Assembly (NCBI RefSeq): GCF_018332695.1
Contig: NZ_BOQN01000019.1
Coordinates: 1-64,000, forward strand
Source of the DNA: Paractinoplanes toevensis
Lineage (GTDB): Bacteria; Actinomycetota; Actinomycetes; Mycobacteriales; Micromonosporaceae
Reading direction: 5' to 3'
Length of the DNA: 64,000 nucleotides
A program made the translations under genes and the position numbers. The notes below the pieces were generated by a model. The model saw only the letters and a program-made list of their open reading frames with translations, was not told the DNA's origin and did not search any database. Of this stretch, positions 1 through 8,742 are shown one piece after another (the first letter of the stretch is position 1; the number at the start of each line of letters is the position of its first letter).

Positions 1-118
1 GATCATCCCGCCACCCGGCCGGATGATCCGAGCCGGCTCACCCGCAGCCCAGGACCAGCGCCGGCTCCCCGTCGGCTTCCGCTTCCGGCTCCGGGTCTCC
101 GTCGGTCTTCCGCCCACG

Positions 119-463
119 CTATCCGTTGGCGTGGCGGGCGGCCAGCAGCTCGGGCATGTGGCGGTCGCTCCAGGAGCGGGCCGCGTCGATCAGCTCCATC
201 AGGCTGGCGCCCAGGGCGGTCAGCTCGTATTCGACGTGCGGTGGGTTTGCCGGGAACTCCCGGCGGAGCACCAGGCCGTCGCGTTGCATGGCGCGCAGCG
301 TCTCGGTCAGCACCTTCGGGGTGACACCGGCGAGGGTGTCGCGCAGGTCGGTGAAGCGGCGCGGCCCGCCGACCAGCAGCACCACGATCATGCCGGTCCA
401 TTTGCCGCCGACCTGGAACGGGAACTCCGCCGACGGGCAGGCGGGATCGATGCGATCCACCAC
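119..463 (-). CDS. HxlR-family transcriptional regulator
   Basis: A 114-residue winged-helix regulator of normal HxlR length. The N-terminus carries the conserved Cys-Pro that in several HxlR proteins senses electrophiles or oxidants, followed by the GGKW segment, the helix-turn-helix (RFTDLRDTLAGVTPKVLTE) and the wing (LVLRREFPANPPHVEYELT). The reading frame stays open far upstream, but family homology begins only at the GTG pair at 463/460, so that start is chosen. It is divergent from the NAD(P)-binding oxidoreductase at 519, with 55 bp between starts. This is the usual arrangement in which the regulator controls its neighbour and itself (inference). Confidence 0.88.
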   Translation of the reverse strand: MVDRIDPACPSAEFPFQVGGKWTGMIVVLLVGGPRRFTDLRDTLAGVTPKVLTETLRAMQRDGLVLRREFPANPPHVEYELTALGASLMELIDAARSWSDRHMPELLAARHANG

Positions 464-518
464 GTACGCTCCCGGTTTCGTTGAAGTGACCGGCACCCCC
501 GACGCTACCGTCCCCGCC

Positions 519-1202
519 ATGCCCACCTCCATCGCTGTTTTCGGCGCCGGCGGCCGCGCCGGCCGCCCTATCGTCGCCGAGGCCGCCGCCCGCGGCCACC
601 GGGTGGTCGCCGTCGTGCGCGACCCGGCCCGCCACCCCGGCCTGGCCACCCCGAACGTGTCGGTCGTGGCCGGCGACGCCCGCGATCCGGCGTCGGCACG
701 TGAAGCCGCGGCGGATTGTGCGGCAGTGGTCAGCGCGGTAACCCCGTTCACCGCCCCGCCGCCGTCGTTCGACGGCTTCGACACCGCCTGGTACGCCCGG
801 GTGGCCGACGCCCTCCTGGCCGCGAAGCCTCCCCGCCTGATCGTGGTGGGCCTGTTCGCCACGCTCCGCACCCGCCCGGACGGCCCGCGCGTGCTCGACG
901 ACCCTGCGCTGTTCCCGCCATCCTTGCGCCCGTTCGCCCTGGCCCACGCGGCCGGCCTGCAACGGCTGACGGAAAGCGACGCCGATTGGTTGCTCCTGGC
1001 CCCACCGCCGGGCCTCTCCGCGGAAGCCCCACCAACCGGCACCTACCGTCTGGGCGACGACACGGCCGAGGATCAGGACACCCCTCTGGCCTACGCCGAC
1101 CTGGCCCGTGCCGTCCTCGACCAGATCGACCACCCCACCCGACACCGCCGACAGACCGCCGTCCACGCCGCAGCACCCGACCACCCGATCGCACCGGCCT
1201 GA
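519..1202 (+). CDS. NAD(P)-binding NmrA/SDR-like protein
   Basis: A 227-residue Rossmann-fold protein of the atypical SDR/NmrA type. The nucleotide-binding motif GAGGRAG follows the first strand within the first 15 residues, and a VVAGDARD segment matches the acidic end of the third strand. No YxxxK catalytic pair is obvious, so it may be an NAD(P)H sensor or a quinone/aldehyde-type reductase. The ATG at 519 fits the start of the fold; the upstream open frame encodes no recognisable sequence. Divergent from the HxlR gene. The substrate cannot be told from sequence. Confidence 0.85.
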   Translation: MPTSIAVFGAGGRAGRPIVAEAAARGHRVVAVVRDPARHPGLATPNVSVVAGDARDPASAREAAADCAAVVSAVTPFTAPPPSFDGFDTAWYARVADALLAAKPPRLIVVGLFATLRTRPDGPRVLDDPALFPPSLRPFALAHAAGLQRLTESDADWLLLAPPPGLSAEAPPTGTYRLGDDTAEDQDTPLAYADLARAVLDQIDHPTRHRRQTAVHAAAPDHPIAPA

Positions 1203-1329
1203 CCACCCACCCAGCCACACGAGCAGCCAGGCGACCCGCCGGACGAGCGACCCGGCACTCAGCCGCGCGCACAGCGCGGCACTCGGCCACCCGAGCACCC
1301 GCCGCAGAACCGCGCGGGCGGCGCGGTGG

Positions 1330-1956
1330 TCAGTCGGCGGCGGGTAGGCAGCCGCCGTCGGCGGTTTGGCTGCCGTATTCGACCTGGTAGCCGTTCGCGC
1401 GGCTGATCCAGCCGAGCACGCAGGCCTGGCCGGTCCACGCGGCGATGGTGAAACCGTCGCCGTAGCCGACGTCGTGGGTGGCGGGCTTGCGGACCGTCGC
1501 GTGTGGCAGGCCGTGCGCGGCCAGTGCCCTCGTCACCGCGGCCTGGTCGAACTTCCGGGTCTCGGCCAGCGGTTTCAGGGCGTCCTCGGCGGCCAGGGCG
1601 CACCTGACCGCGCCGGGCACTGCCGACTTCGGCAGCTCGTGCCGGTCGAGGAACATCCGGTTGGCGCGCATCTGCCGCTGCATCATCTCGCCGCGGTAGG
1701 CCTCGTCGCGGTATTCGTCGGAGGGTCTCGGCAGTGGGCTGTCGTCGGCCGGCTCGGCGGTCGCGGCGGCCGTTGCGCTGCGGCCGGGCTTGACGGCCGC
1801 CGCCCTGGTGCAGGGCAGGGTGTCCTTGCCGGGCGGCGTCGTGATGGCCGCCGCCGGCTCGGTGGGCGGGCCTTGCGGTCGCTCGCCGGGGCCTGCGCAA
1901 CCGGCCAGCAGAAGCAGGGCCGCCGCACCGAGCACGGCGAATCGTCGATCGTTCAT
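1330..1956 (-). CDS. Putative lipoprotein of unknown function
   Basis: A 208-residue predicted lipoprotein. After a basic N-terminus (MNDRR) a hydrophobic stretch leads into the lipobox LLLAGC, with the modified Cys near residue 20. The mature part starts with a Pro/Thr/Ala-rich linker and contains CTRAAA and CGALAAEDAL-like stretches with further cysteines that may form disulfides outside the cell. The ATG at 1956 is preferred because it places the charged residues directly before the signal; an upstream in-frame start is less likely. I do not recognise a domain. It precedes nothing on the same strand that would suggest a job. Confidence 0.7.
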   Translation of the reverse strand: MNDRRFAVLGAAALLLLAGCAGPGERPQGPPTEPAAAITTPPGKDTLPCTRAAAVKPGRSATAAATAEPADDSPLPRPSDEYRDEAYRGEMMQRQMRANRMFLDRHELPKSAVPGAVRCALAAEDALKPLAETRKFDQAAVTRALAAHGLPHATVRKPATHDVGYGDGFTIAAWTGQACVLGWISRANGYQVEYGSQTADGGCLPAAD

Positions 1957-1985
1957 GTCTCCCCCGTCGTCGGGGGCGACCATAC

Positions 1986-2255
1986 TTATCGATCCGGCGG
2001 CACGACCAACGGGTATCGCGACTCGTCGCGGACCGCCAGCCGCTCCATCGCCTCCGCATATTGCTCGGGGGTGATGTCGCCGGCCGCCAACTGGGCCGCC
2101 AGCACGCCCTCGGTGCTGGCCACGGGCGAGTCGGGTGGTGGTTTCACGTCAGCGCGCCACGGACGTGCGGCGGCCGGCTCCGGGCCGACCCACTTCCACA
2201 CCGACACGGCGCACACGGACAAAACGATCAAGACAAACACAAAGAGGAAGACCAT
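1986..2255 (-). CDS. Small membrane protein with SHOCT-like tail
   Basis: An 89-residue protein. Residues 2-21 form one transmembrane helix, a proline-rich linker follows, and the C-terminal segment (VLAAQLAAGDITPEQYAEAMERL) has the look of a SHOCT-type short helical domain (xxLxxGxITxxEYxxxxxxL). A GGAGGTGA ribosome-binding site lies just upstream of the ATG. It lies 29 bp upstream of the lipoprotein gene on the same strand, so the two may be cotranscribed. The function is unknown. Confidence 0.7.
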   Translation of the reverse strand: MVFLFVFVLIVLSVCAVSVWKWVGPEPAAARPWRADVKPPPDSPVASTEGVLAAQLAAGDITPEQYAEAMERLAVRDESRYPLVVPPDR

Positions 2256-2290
2256 CCCCCGTCACCTCCAGGACACCTATCCTGCCGGAT

Positions 2291-2306
2291 TCGAACATAT
2301 GATCGG
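2291..2306. promoter_or_regulatory. Possible LexA/SOS-like box
   Basis: TCGAAC-N4-GATCGG matches the actinobacterial SOS consensus (TCGAAC-N4-GTTCGA) at 10 of 12 arm positions. It lies 36-51 bp upstream of the small membrane protein start at 2255. The second half-site is imperfect and no other SOS gene is near, so this is a weak call. Confidence 0.25.
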
Positions 2307-2342
2307 AAGCTCTCGGTCAGGTTGGTGTCACTGGGAGAGTGA

Positions 2343-3098
2343 CTAAAGGTTGAAGCCCCCCGACACCTCGAGGTCCTGCCCGGTGATCCAGCGGCCGTCG
2401 GCGCCGATCAGGCCGGCGATGGCGACGCCGACGTCGTCCGGTTCGCCGAGTCGGCCCAGCGCGGTCTTGGCGACCAGCGCGGGGATCACCTCGGGGAAGC
2501 GGGCGAAGGCGTCGCCGGCGATCCGGGTGCGGGTGGAGCCGGGTGAGACCGAGTTGACCCGGATCCCGCGCGGGCTGAGCTCCTTGGCCAGGTAACGGGT
2601 GAGCGTGACCAGCCCGCCCTTCATCGTGCCGTAGGCGGAGTAACCGGGCTCGGTGGTGCGCAACGCCGCGTTGCTGGCCACGTTGACGATGGCGCCCCCA
2701 TCGGCGATCAGCGGCAGCAGAGCCTGGGTCAGGAAGTACGGCCCCTTGAGCAGCACCCGCATCAGCCGGTCGAAGTCGTCCTCGGTGGTCTCGCCGAACA
2801 TCGCCATGTGCCCGAACCCGGCGTTGTTGACCAGGTGGTCGAAGGACGAACGCTGCCAGGTGTCGCGCAGCGCACCGGCCACCGCGTCCCGGAAGGCCGG
2901 GAAGGTATCGGACCGCCCCACGTCCAGCGGCAGTGCGACGGCCGTACCCCCGTCCTTTGCGATGGTCGCGACGGTGTCCCGCGCACCGGCTTCGTTACCC
3001 GAGTAGGTGAGGATCACCCCGCTCCCACGAGCGGCGATCTCGATGGCTGCGCTTTGCCCGATACCGGAGCTCGCCCCGGTGACGATTGCGATTGTCAT
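2343..3098 (-). CDS. Short-chain dehydrogenase/reductase (SDR)
   Basis: A 251-residue classical SDR. The TGASSGIG cofactor motif lies near residue 8, NNAG near residue 90, and the catalytic Tyr-x-x-x-Lys (YGTMK) near residue 157, preceded by the expected Ser/Asn region. The final ITGQDLEVSGGF is the typical end of this family. The ATG at 3098 gives the normal short N-terminus; an ATG 12 bp upstream is also open. The reaction would be NAD(P)H-dependent reduction of a carbonyl or its reverse; the substrate is unknown. It is divergent from the sulfur block that starts at 3261. Confidence 0.88.
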   Translation of the reverse strand: MTIAIVTGASSGIGQSAAIEIAARGSGVILTYSGNEAGARDTVATIAKDGGTAVALPLDVGRSDTFPAFRDAVAGALRDTWQRSSFDHLVNNAGFGHMAMFGETTEDDFDRLMRVLLKGPYFLTQALLPLIADGGAIVNVASNAALRTTEPGYSAYGTMKGGLVTLTRYLAKELSPRGIRVNSVSPGSTRTRIAGDAFARFPEVIPALVAKTALGRLGEPDDVGVAIAGLIGADGRWITGQDLEVSGGFNL

Positions 3099-3216
3099 GA
3101 CCCAAGACAACCATCGTGAGCTGCTAATACGTTAGAACGATGCTCGCCGCCTCTTGCCTGATCCTCTCACTGCGAGGTCAGACGCGAGGCCATAGGCCCC
3201 ATCGGTAGCCGCCAAA

Positions 3217-3233
3217 CATATATTCTCTATATG
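3217..3233. promoter_or_regulatory. 17-bp dyad operator, copy 1 (CATATA-N5-TATATG)
   Basis: A perfect inverted repeat with 6-bp arms and a 5-bp spacer, 28 bp before the LLM monooxygenase start at 3261. Related 17-bp elements with the same spacing lie at 11303 and 12720 before the other units of the block. It stands out as an A/T-rich island in very G/C-rich DNA. TATGCT at 3230-3235 could be a -10 hexamer, in which case a bound protein would block or position polymerase. Confidence 0.55.
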
Positions 3234-3260
3234 CTCAGTGGGATATACGAAGGAGACTCC

Positions 3261-4286
3261 ATGGAACTCCTGTGGTACATCCCCAACCAGGTGCTGCCCG
3301 GCCATCGCGGCGACGAGGTCACCGCCGATCACAACAGCCTGGACACCCTCACCGCGCAGGCCAAGGCCCTCGAGGAGTACGGCTGGGGAGGCGCGCTCCT
3401 GGGCACCGGCTGGGGCCGCCCCGACACCTTCACCGTAGCCACCGCCCTGGTCGCCCGCACCACCACGTTCCAGCCGCTCATCGCGACCCGGCCGGGTTAC
3501 TGGCGACCGGCCAACTTCGCCTCGGCGGCCGCCACCCTCGACCACCTCAGCGGGGGCCGGGTGCTGGTCAACATCGTGTCCGGAAAGGACAACCTCCAGG
3601 CGTACGGGGACAGCGAGGGCGACCAGGCGCACCGCTACGGCCGTACGCGGGAATTCATGCATTTGATCCGTCGTCTTTGGACCGAGGAGAACGTGACCTT
3701 CCACGGCGAGCACTTCCGGGTCGACAACTCGACCGTGGTGCCCCGCCCGCTGGTCCGCCGCCCGCGCCTGTATTTCGGGGGCGCCTCGGCGGCGGCCGAG
3801 CGGGTCGCCGCGACCGAGGCCGACGTGCAGCTGTTCTGGGGCGAGCCGCTCGACGGCGTACAGGAAAGAATTGAGCGTCTGAAGAAGTTGAGCGCCGGCC
3901 TCGGCCGCGAGCACGCGCCACTCGAGTACGGCCTGCGGATCACCACCGTCGTGCGGGACACCACCGAGCAGGCGTGGGCCGACGCCCGGGCCCGGGTCGC
4001 GGTGATGCAGGCCGACCACAACCCGCACCCCTCGGTGGGCCAGCAGCGTCTGCTGGATCTGAGCGAGCGCGGCGAGATACTCGACGAGAACCTCTACACC
4101 GCACCCGGAAAGTACGGCGGCGGCGGGGCCGGCACCACCTGGCTGGTCGGCTCGGCCGCGGACGTGGCCCGGTCCCTGCGCCGCTACGCCGACCTCGGCA
4201 TCACGCACTTCGTCCTGTCCGACACCCCCTATCTCACCGAGATCGAGCGCCAGGGCGAAACGCTGCTGCCGCTGTTGCGGAACTGA
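3261..4286 (+). CDS. LLM-class flavin-dependent monooxygenase, alkanesulfonate type
   Basis: A 341-residue luciferase-like (bacterial F420/FMN TIM-barrel) enzyme resembling SsuD, the FMNH2-dependent monooxygenase that releases sulfite from alkanesulfonates. Family features are TFTVATALVARTT, the GRPGYW-type strand, LSGGRVLVNIVSG, and the C-terminal GSAADVARSLRRYADLGITHFVLSDTPYLTEIERQGETLLP. The ATG at 3261 is chosen because AAGGAG lies 6 bp upstream; ten extra in-frame codons exist before it. The protein has no Cys and three Met by my count. It is followed after 11 bp by a quinone oxidoreductase. Sulfonate-like substrate is inferred; desulfonation of a specific compound is not shown. Confidence 0.88.
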   Translation: MELLWYIPNQVLPGHRGDEVTADHNSLDTLTAQAKALEEYGWGGALLGTGWGRPDTFTVATALVARTTTFQPLIATRPGYWRPANFASAAATLDHLSGGRVLVNIVSGKDNLQAYGDSEGDQAHRYGRTREFMHLIRRLWTEENVTFHGEHFRVDNSTVVPRPLVRRPRLYFGGASAAAERVAATEADVQLFWGEPLDGVQERIERLKKLSAGLGREHAPLEYGLRITTVVRDTTEQAWADARARVAVMQADHNPHPSVGQQRLLDLSERGEILDENLYTAPGKYGGGGAGTTWLVGSAADVARSLRRYADLGITHFVLSDTPYLTEIERQGETLLPLLRN

Positions 4287-4297
4287 AAGGACAAACC

Positions 4298-5218
4298 ATG
4301 CCCCAGGCGTACGCCTATACCGCGCTCGGCGGGCCCGAGGTGGAGGCGTTCCTCGACCTCCCGAAGCCCACACCCGGCCCGGGCCAGATCCTGATCAGGG
4401 TGCGGGCGGCCGGCGTGAACCCGGTCGACTGGAAGAAGCGCACCGGTTACCGCCCGCTCGGCGCCCCCGAGCCCACCGCGCCGGCCGTCTTCGGCGGCGA
4501 GGCGGCGGGTGTGGTGGAGCGGGTCGGCCCGGGCGTCACCGACTTCCGCCCCGGCGACGAGGTGTTCGGCCAGACCGTCGCCGGCGCCTACGCGGAGTAC
4601 GCGTTGCTGCCGGCCGAGCTGACCGCCCGCCGCCCGCCGGTGGTGTCGTTCGAGGACGCGGCCACCCTGCCGATCGCCGCCGCCACCGCGCACGACGCGC
4701 TGGTCCAGCTCGACCTGCCGCCCGACTCCACTCTGTTGATCATCGGCGTGGGCGGCGGGGTAGGGGTGGCCGCCGCCCAGATCGCCCGGCTGCACGAGAT
4801 CACCGTGATCGGCACGGCCGGCGCGGCCAAGAAGGACTTCGTCGAGCTGCTCGAGGTGGTCCCGGTCGAGTACGGCGAGGGCGTCGCCGACCGGGTCCGG
4901 GCCGCCGCCCCGAAGGGCATCGACGGCATCCTCGACCTGGTCGGCGGCAGCGAGCTGGAGGAGCTGGCCGCCCTGCTGGACGACCGCACCAAGCTGGTGT
5001 CGGCGGCCGACCGGGCGACGGTGGCCCGGCTGGGCGGCGCCCCGGTGCAGCGGGCCCGCACCCGGGCGGTGCTGGAGCAGGTCGCCACCTGGGTCGCGGA
5101 CGGCGTGCTCAACCCGCGGGTGGTCGAGGTCTTCACCCTGGCCGAGGCCCGTCAGGCCCTGCGCCGGGTCGAGGACGGCCACGCCCGCGGCAAGGTGGTC
5201 ATCACCAACCCGGCGTGA
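4298..5218 (+). CDS. Zinc-free NADP-dependent quinone oxidoreductase (MDR family)
   Basis: A 306-residue medium-chain reductase of the quinone-oxidoreductase branch. It has the GroES-like N-terminal half (AAGVNPVDWKKRTG, PGDEVFGQ) and a Rossmann half with the glycine-rich IIGVGGGVGVAAAQIA motif; zinc ligands are absent. The ATG at 4298 follows AAAGGA. It lies 11 bp after the LLM monooxygenase and shares its promoter. Its role beside that enzyme is not clear: it may reduce a reactive carbonyl formed by desulfonation (inference). It has one Met and no Cys. Confidence 0.85.
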   Translation: MPQAYAYTALGGPEVEAFLDLPKPTPGPGQILIRVRAAGVNPVDWKKRTGYRPLGAPEPTAPAVFGGEAAGVVERVGPGVTDFRPGDEVFGQTVAGAYAEYALLPAELTARRPPVVSFEDAATLPIAAATAHDALVQLDLPPDSTLLIIGVGGGVGVAAAQIARLHEITVIGTAGAAKKDFVELLEVVPVEYGEGVADRVRAAAPKGIDGILDLVGGSELEELAALLDDRTKLVSAADRATVARLGGAPVQRARTRAVLEQVATWVADGVLNPRVVEVFTLAEARQALRRVEDGHARGKVVITNPA

Positions 5219-5224
5219 GATGAG

Positions 5225-5249
5225 GCCCGGCCGCCGACCGCGGCCGGGC
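5225..5249. terminator. Bidirectional terminator hairpin
   Basis: A perfect 10-bp G/C stem (GCCCGGCCGC / GCGGCCGGGC) with a 5-nt loop lies between two convergent genes ending at 5218 and 5258. There is no U-tract, as is usual in actinobacteria. Confidence 0.7.
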
Positions 5250-5257
5250 TCTCCGGC

Positions 5258-6373
5258 TCAGCCGTACCAGTGCTTGGCCAGCAGCTCGAACGAACGCACC
5301 CGGTCGGCGTGGTCGTAGGTCATCGTGGTGACCAGCAGTTCGTCCGCCCCGGTGACCCGGCGCAGCGTCTCCAGGCGCTCGGCGACCTGCTCCGGTGTCC
5401 CGACGAACTGGGTCTCGACCCGGTCGGAGACCAGCTGCCGGTCCTCCTCGGTCCAGGCGAAGGCCGAAGCCTCCGCCGGACTCGGGTAGGGGATGGCTCC
5501 GGCACCGGTGCGGACGCTGCGCACCCAGAGCGGGTACGGAACGGCCAGCTGCCGGGCGGTTTCCTCGTCCTCGGCCACGATGACGTCGGCCGAGACCATC
5601 ACGCGCGGTTCACTCAACACCGAGGACGGCTGGAAGGCTGCCCGGTAGGCCTCGACCGCCTCCAGCACCCGGGCCGGCGCCACGTGATAGTTCGCCGCGA
5701 ACGGCAGCCCCTTCGCGCCGGCCACCCGGGCGCTCTCCCCACCACTCGATCCGAGAATCCAGATCTGCAGATCGGCGCCCTCTCCCGGCACCGCCCGCGC
5801 CTCGTTGCCGTCGTCGTCGGTGTAGGGCCCGGCGAGCAGGGTCTGGATGTCGTTCAACGCGCTGGTCAGGTCGGCCGGCTCGGCGTTCGGCTGGGTGAGC
5901 AGCTTGGCGAACAGCGCCGACCGGGAGGACCGCAGGATCGGCTGGAACGAGAACGACTGCGGGATGAGCAGTCCGTCCACCACCCGCGCCTCGGTGACCT
6001 CCACCTCGGGCGGCTCGGCCAGGATCGACTTGCGGCGCTGCGCCGACCGGCCCAGCCCGAGGTCGAACCGCCCCGGAAAGAGCGCGTCGAGCATGCCGAA
6101 CTGCTCGACCGCGCCGAGCGGGGTGAGGAAACCGGTCTGCACGGCACCGGAGCCGAGCCGGATGTGGTCGGTGACCGCCGCGATCTGCCCGAGCAGCAGC
6201 GCCGGTTGTGAGCTGGCGACGCCCGGGGTGAGGTGATGCTCGGCCACCCAGTACCGGTGGTAGCCGAACTGTTCGGCCTGCCGGGCCAGGTCTAGGGTGC
6301 GGCGCAGGGCGTCGCCGGCGGTGCCACCGGAGACGAGCCCCGACAGGTCGAGGATCGACAGCGGTACGGTCAT
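5258..6373 (-). CDS. LLM-class oxidoreductase, MsnO8-like
   Basis: A 371-residue luciferase-like flavoenzyme. The N-terminus PLSILDLSGLVSGGTAGDALRRTLDLA, then HRYWVAEHH, IRLGSGAVQ, FPGRFDLGLGRS and the WILGSSGGESARVA block are the hallmarks of the MsnO8-like group. It is the last gene of the minus-strand importer operon (11272 to 5258), starting 10 bp after the ATPase gene. Cys is absent and Met occurs four times. Position suggests it oxidises a solute brought in by the importer; whether it uses FMNH2 or F420 cannot be told. The stop is separated from the convergent gene by the hairpin at 5225. Confidence 0.85.
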   Translation of the reverse strand: MTVPLSILDLSGLVSGGTAGDALRRTLDLARQAEQFGYHRYWVAEHHLTPGVASSQPALLLGQIAAVTDHIRLGSGAVQTGFLTPLGAVEQFGMLDALFPGRFDLGLGRSAQRRKSILAEPPEVEVTEARVVDGLLIPQSFSFQPILRSSRSALFAKLLTQPNAEPADLTSALNDIQTLLAGPYTDDDGNEARAVPGEGADLQIWILGSSGGESARVAGAKGLPFAANYHVAPARVLEAVEAYRAAFQPSSVLSEPRVMVSADVIVAEDEETARQLAVPYPLWVRSVRTGAGAIPYPSPAEASAFAWTEEDRQLVSDRVETQFVGTPEQVAERLETLRRVTGADELLVTTMTYDHADRVRSFELLAKHWYG

Positions 6374-6382
6374 CGGTCTCTC

Positions 6383-7939
6383 CTACAGAGTCTCGAGGGT
6401 GGGGACCGCGTCGAGCAGGGCGCGGGTGTATTCGTGGGCTGGGCGGCGGAACACGTCGTCGACCGGTCCGGACTCCACGACGGCGCCGTCGTGCATGACC
6501 AGGACCCGGTCGGCCAGGTGGTGCACGACGCCGAGGTCGTGCGAGATGAACAGCAGGGCGGTGCCGTCGGTGGCCCGGATGTCGGCGAGCAGGTCGAGAA
6601 CCTGCGCCTGCACCGACACGTCGAGCGCGGAGACCGGCTCGTCACAGATGATCAGGCTGGGCCGGGGTGCGAGGGCGCGGGCGATGGCGACCCGCTGCCG
6701 CTGCCCGCCGGAGAGCTGCCGGGGATGCCGGTCGAGGAGGCCGGCGCCGAGCCCGACCCGGTCCAGCAGGGGTTCGACGGCGGCACCGCGCGGCAGCGCC
6801 TCGGCCACGATCCGGCGCACGGTCCATCGTGGATCGAACGACGACAGCGGATCCTGCGAGATGAACTGCATCCGCCGGCGAAGGGCGCGGCGTCGCCGTT
6901 CCGGCACCCCGGTCCAGGCCGCCCCCTCGAACGTGACGCTCCCGGACGTGGGCGCGACCAGCCCGAACAGCAGCTGCGCCACGGTCGTCTTGCCTGACCC
7001 GGACTCCCCGACCAGCCCGACGATCTCGCCCCGGCCCACGGTCAGGTCGACGTCCGCCACGACTGTGTGCTTCCCGTACCGCTTGGTCAGCCCGCGGGCC
7101 TCGATCACCGCCTCGCCCGGCGGCTCCGCCGGCCGGACTTCGCCGGTCCCACCCAGGCGTTTCCCCCGGGTCGCTGCCGACGGCACGGCTTTCAGCAGCT
7201 TTTTCGTGTACGGATGACCCGGCGCCGAAAGCAGGGTCCCCGTCTCGCCGGCCTCGACGATCAGCCCGTCCCGCATGACCAGGACCCGATCGGCGAGCCG
7301 GGCCACCACGGCGAGATCGTGGCTGATCAGCAGCAGCGTCTCCCCCGCCGCCCGCCGCTCGGCGAGCAGCGCCAAGATCTGGGCCTGCACGGTGACGTCG
7401 AGCGCGGTGGTCGGCTCGTCCGCGATCAGCAACGGGGGCCCGCCGGCGATGGCCGAGGCGATCAGCGCCCGCTGCCGCAGCCCACCGGAGAGCTGATGAG
7501 GGTACTGCCCGGCCCGCCGCTCCGGTTCCGGCACGTGCACGGTGCTGAGCAGTTCCCGTACGCGTGCGGCCCGGTCGCCGCGGTGACCGTGCACCCGCAG
7601 CACCTCGCCGATCTCGGCGCCGACCGTGCGCAGCGGGTCGAGCGAGACCAGCGCGTCCTGCAGGATGAGGCCGGCGAAGCCGCCGCGGCGCTGCCGCCAC
7701 TGATCGTCGGTGAACCGCCGGGCGTCCTGGCCGTCGATGTCGAAGCGCTCGCTGCGCACGATCGCGCCCGGCCCGGCCAGGCCGACGAGGGTGCGGGCGG
7801 TGACGCTCTTGCCGGAGCCGGACTCCCCCACGATGGCCACGCACTCGCCGGGGTGGATGTCGAGGTCGATGCCGCGCACGGCGGTCACCAGCCCGCGCCG
7901 GTGCGGGAACTCGACGTGCAGGTCGCGGATGGAGATCAC
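6383..7939 (-). CDS. Peptide-type ABC transporter, fused dual ATPase (DppD-DppF-like)
   Basis: A 518-residue protein containing two complete ABC ATPases in one chain. The first has Walker A GESGSGKSVT near residue 36, signature LSGGLRQR and Walker B LLIADEPT; the second has GESGSGKTTV near residue 300, LSGGQRQR and LIICDEP. The PGHPYTKKLLKAVP linker is the oligopeptide-transporter C-terminal motif of the first half. The GTG at 7939 overlaps the stop of the upstream permease (GTGA). It would power import through the two permeases encoded upstream. The fused form occurs in several actinobacterial and proteobacterial peptide/nickel/glutathione systems. Confidence 0.9.
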   Translation of the reverse strand: MISIRDLHVEFPHRRGLVTAVRGIDLDIHPGECVAIVGESGSGKSVTARTLVGLAGPGAIVRSERFDIDGQDARRFTDDQWRQRRGGFAGLILQDALVSLDPLRTVGAEIGEVLRVHGHRGDRAARVRELLSTVHVPEPERRAGQYPHQLSGGLRQRALIASAIAGGPPLLIADEPTTALDVTVQAQILALLAERRAAGETLLLISHDLAVVARLADRVLVMRDGLIVEAGETGTLLSAPGHPYTKKLLKAVPSAATRGKRLGGTGEVRPAEPPGEAVIEARGLTKRYGKHTVVADVDLTVGRGEIVGLVGESGSGKTTVAQLLFGLVAPTSGSVTFEGAAWTGVPERRRRALRRRMQFISQDPLSSFDPRWTVRRIVAEALPRGAAVEPLLDRVGLGAGLLDRHPRQLSGGQRQRVAIARALAPRPSLIICDEPVSALDVSVQAQVLDLLADIRATDGTALLFISHDLGVVHHLADRVLVMHDGAVVESGPVDDVFRRPAHEYTRALLDAVPTLETL

Positions 7940-8742
7940 GCGAGCCTCCCCTCGACGCGGCGTTGCAGGTGGCGGCCGACGACGGTCAGGGCGATCACGG
8001 TGAGCGTCACGATCACGCCCGGGATGACCGACACCCACGGTGCCACGCTCAGATAGTTGCGTCCCTCCGAGAGCATCGCACCCCATTCCGGCGACGGCGG
8101 TTGTGTTCCCATGCCGAGGAAGCTCAGCCCGGCCGCGAACAGGATGGCTTCGCCGAGGCCCATGATGGCGAGCACCGGCACCGGCCCGAGCACGTTGGGC
8201 AGCACGTGCCGGACGACCAGCCGGGTGCGCGAATGCCCGAACGCGACGGCCTGGGTGACGTACCCGGCCTGCCGGACGACGAAGGTCTGGGCCCGCACCA
8301 CCCGGGCGTAGTGCGGCAGGGTGGCCAGGCCGATCGCGACCACCAGGCTGACCGGCCCGGTGCCGGCGATCGCGATGAACAGCAGGGCGAGCAGGATCAG
8401 CGGGAACGCCGACAGCGCGTCGAAGGACCGGGCCAGGGCCTCGTCGGCGTACCGGTGGGAGAGGCCGGCCAGCATCCCGAGCAGGACCCCGCAGAGTACG
8501 GCGAGCAGGGTGGCCGCCACCGCGATGGTCAGCGAGTGCCGGGCGCCGTGCACCACCCGGTCGAAGACGTCCCGGCCGAGCTGGTCGGTGCCGAACCAGT
8601 GCGCGCCGCTGGGTGCCTCCAGCACGTGGAACGGGTCGGCGGCGAGCGGATCGGCGGCGATCAGCCCGGGCAGTGCCACGACGACCAGCATGAGCGCGAG
8701 GAATCCGGCGGCGGCGAGGAGGGCCCGGTAACGCGGGGTCAT
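7936..8742 (-). CDS. Peptide-type ABC transporter permease, DppC-like
   Basis: A 268-residue inner-membrane permease. It has the DppC-type entry HWFGTDQLGRDVFDRVVHGARHSL, several hydrophobic helices, and a FLGMGTQPPSPEWGAMLSEGRNYL segment typical of the family. It overlaps both neighbours by 4 bp (start with DppB stop, stop with ATPase start), so the operon is translationally coupled. Together with the DppB-like subunit it forms the membrane channel of the importer. Confidence 0.9.
   Translation of the reverse strand: MTPRYRALLAAAGFLALMLVVVALPGLIAADPLAADPFHVLEAPSGAHWFGTDQLGRDVFDRVVHGARHSLTIAVAATLLAVLCGVLLGMLAGLSHRYADEALARSFDALSAFPLILLALLFIAIAGTGPVSLVVAIGLATLPHYARVVRAQTFVVRQAGYVTQAVAFGHSRTRLVVRHVLPNVLGPVPVLAIMGLGEAILFAAGLSFLGMGTQPPSPEWGAMLSEGRNYLSVAPWVSVIPGVIVTLTVIALTVVGRHLQRRVEGRLA

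Noticed and set aside
3..1298. Long open frames on both strands across the HxlR/oxidoreductase region
   Set aside because: They are high-GC shadow frames; the residues are Arg/Gly/Pro/Ala-rich with no family similarity, and the two short real genes explain the sequence.
3158..3181. Hairpin CTGA-T-CCTC / GAGGTCAG upstream of the sulfur block, considered as a riboswitch or leader
   Set aside because: It lies upstream of the probable promoter, has a bulge and only eight pairs, and no known S-box or SAM-type core is present.
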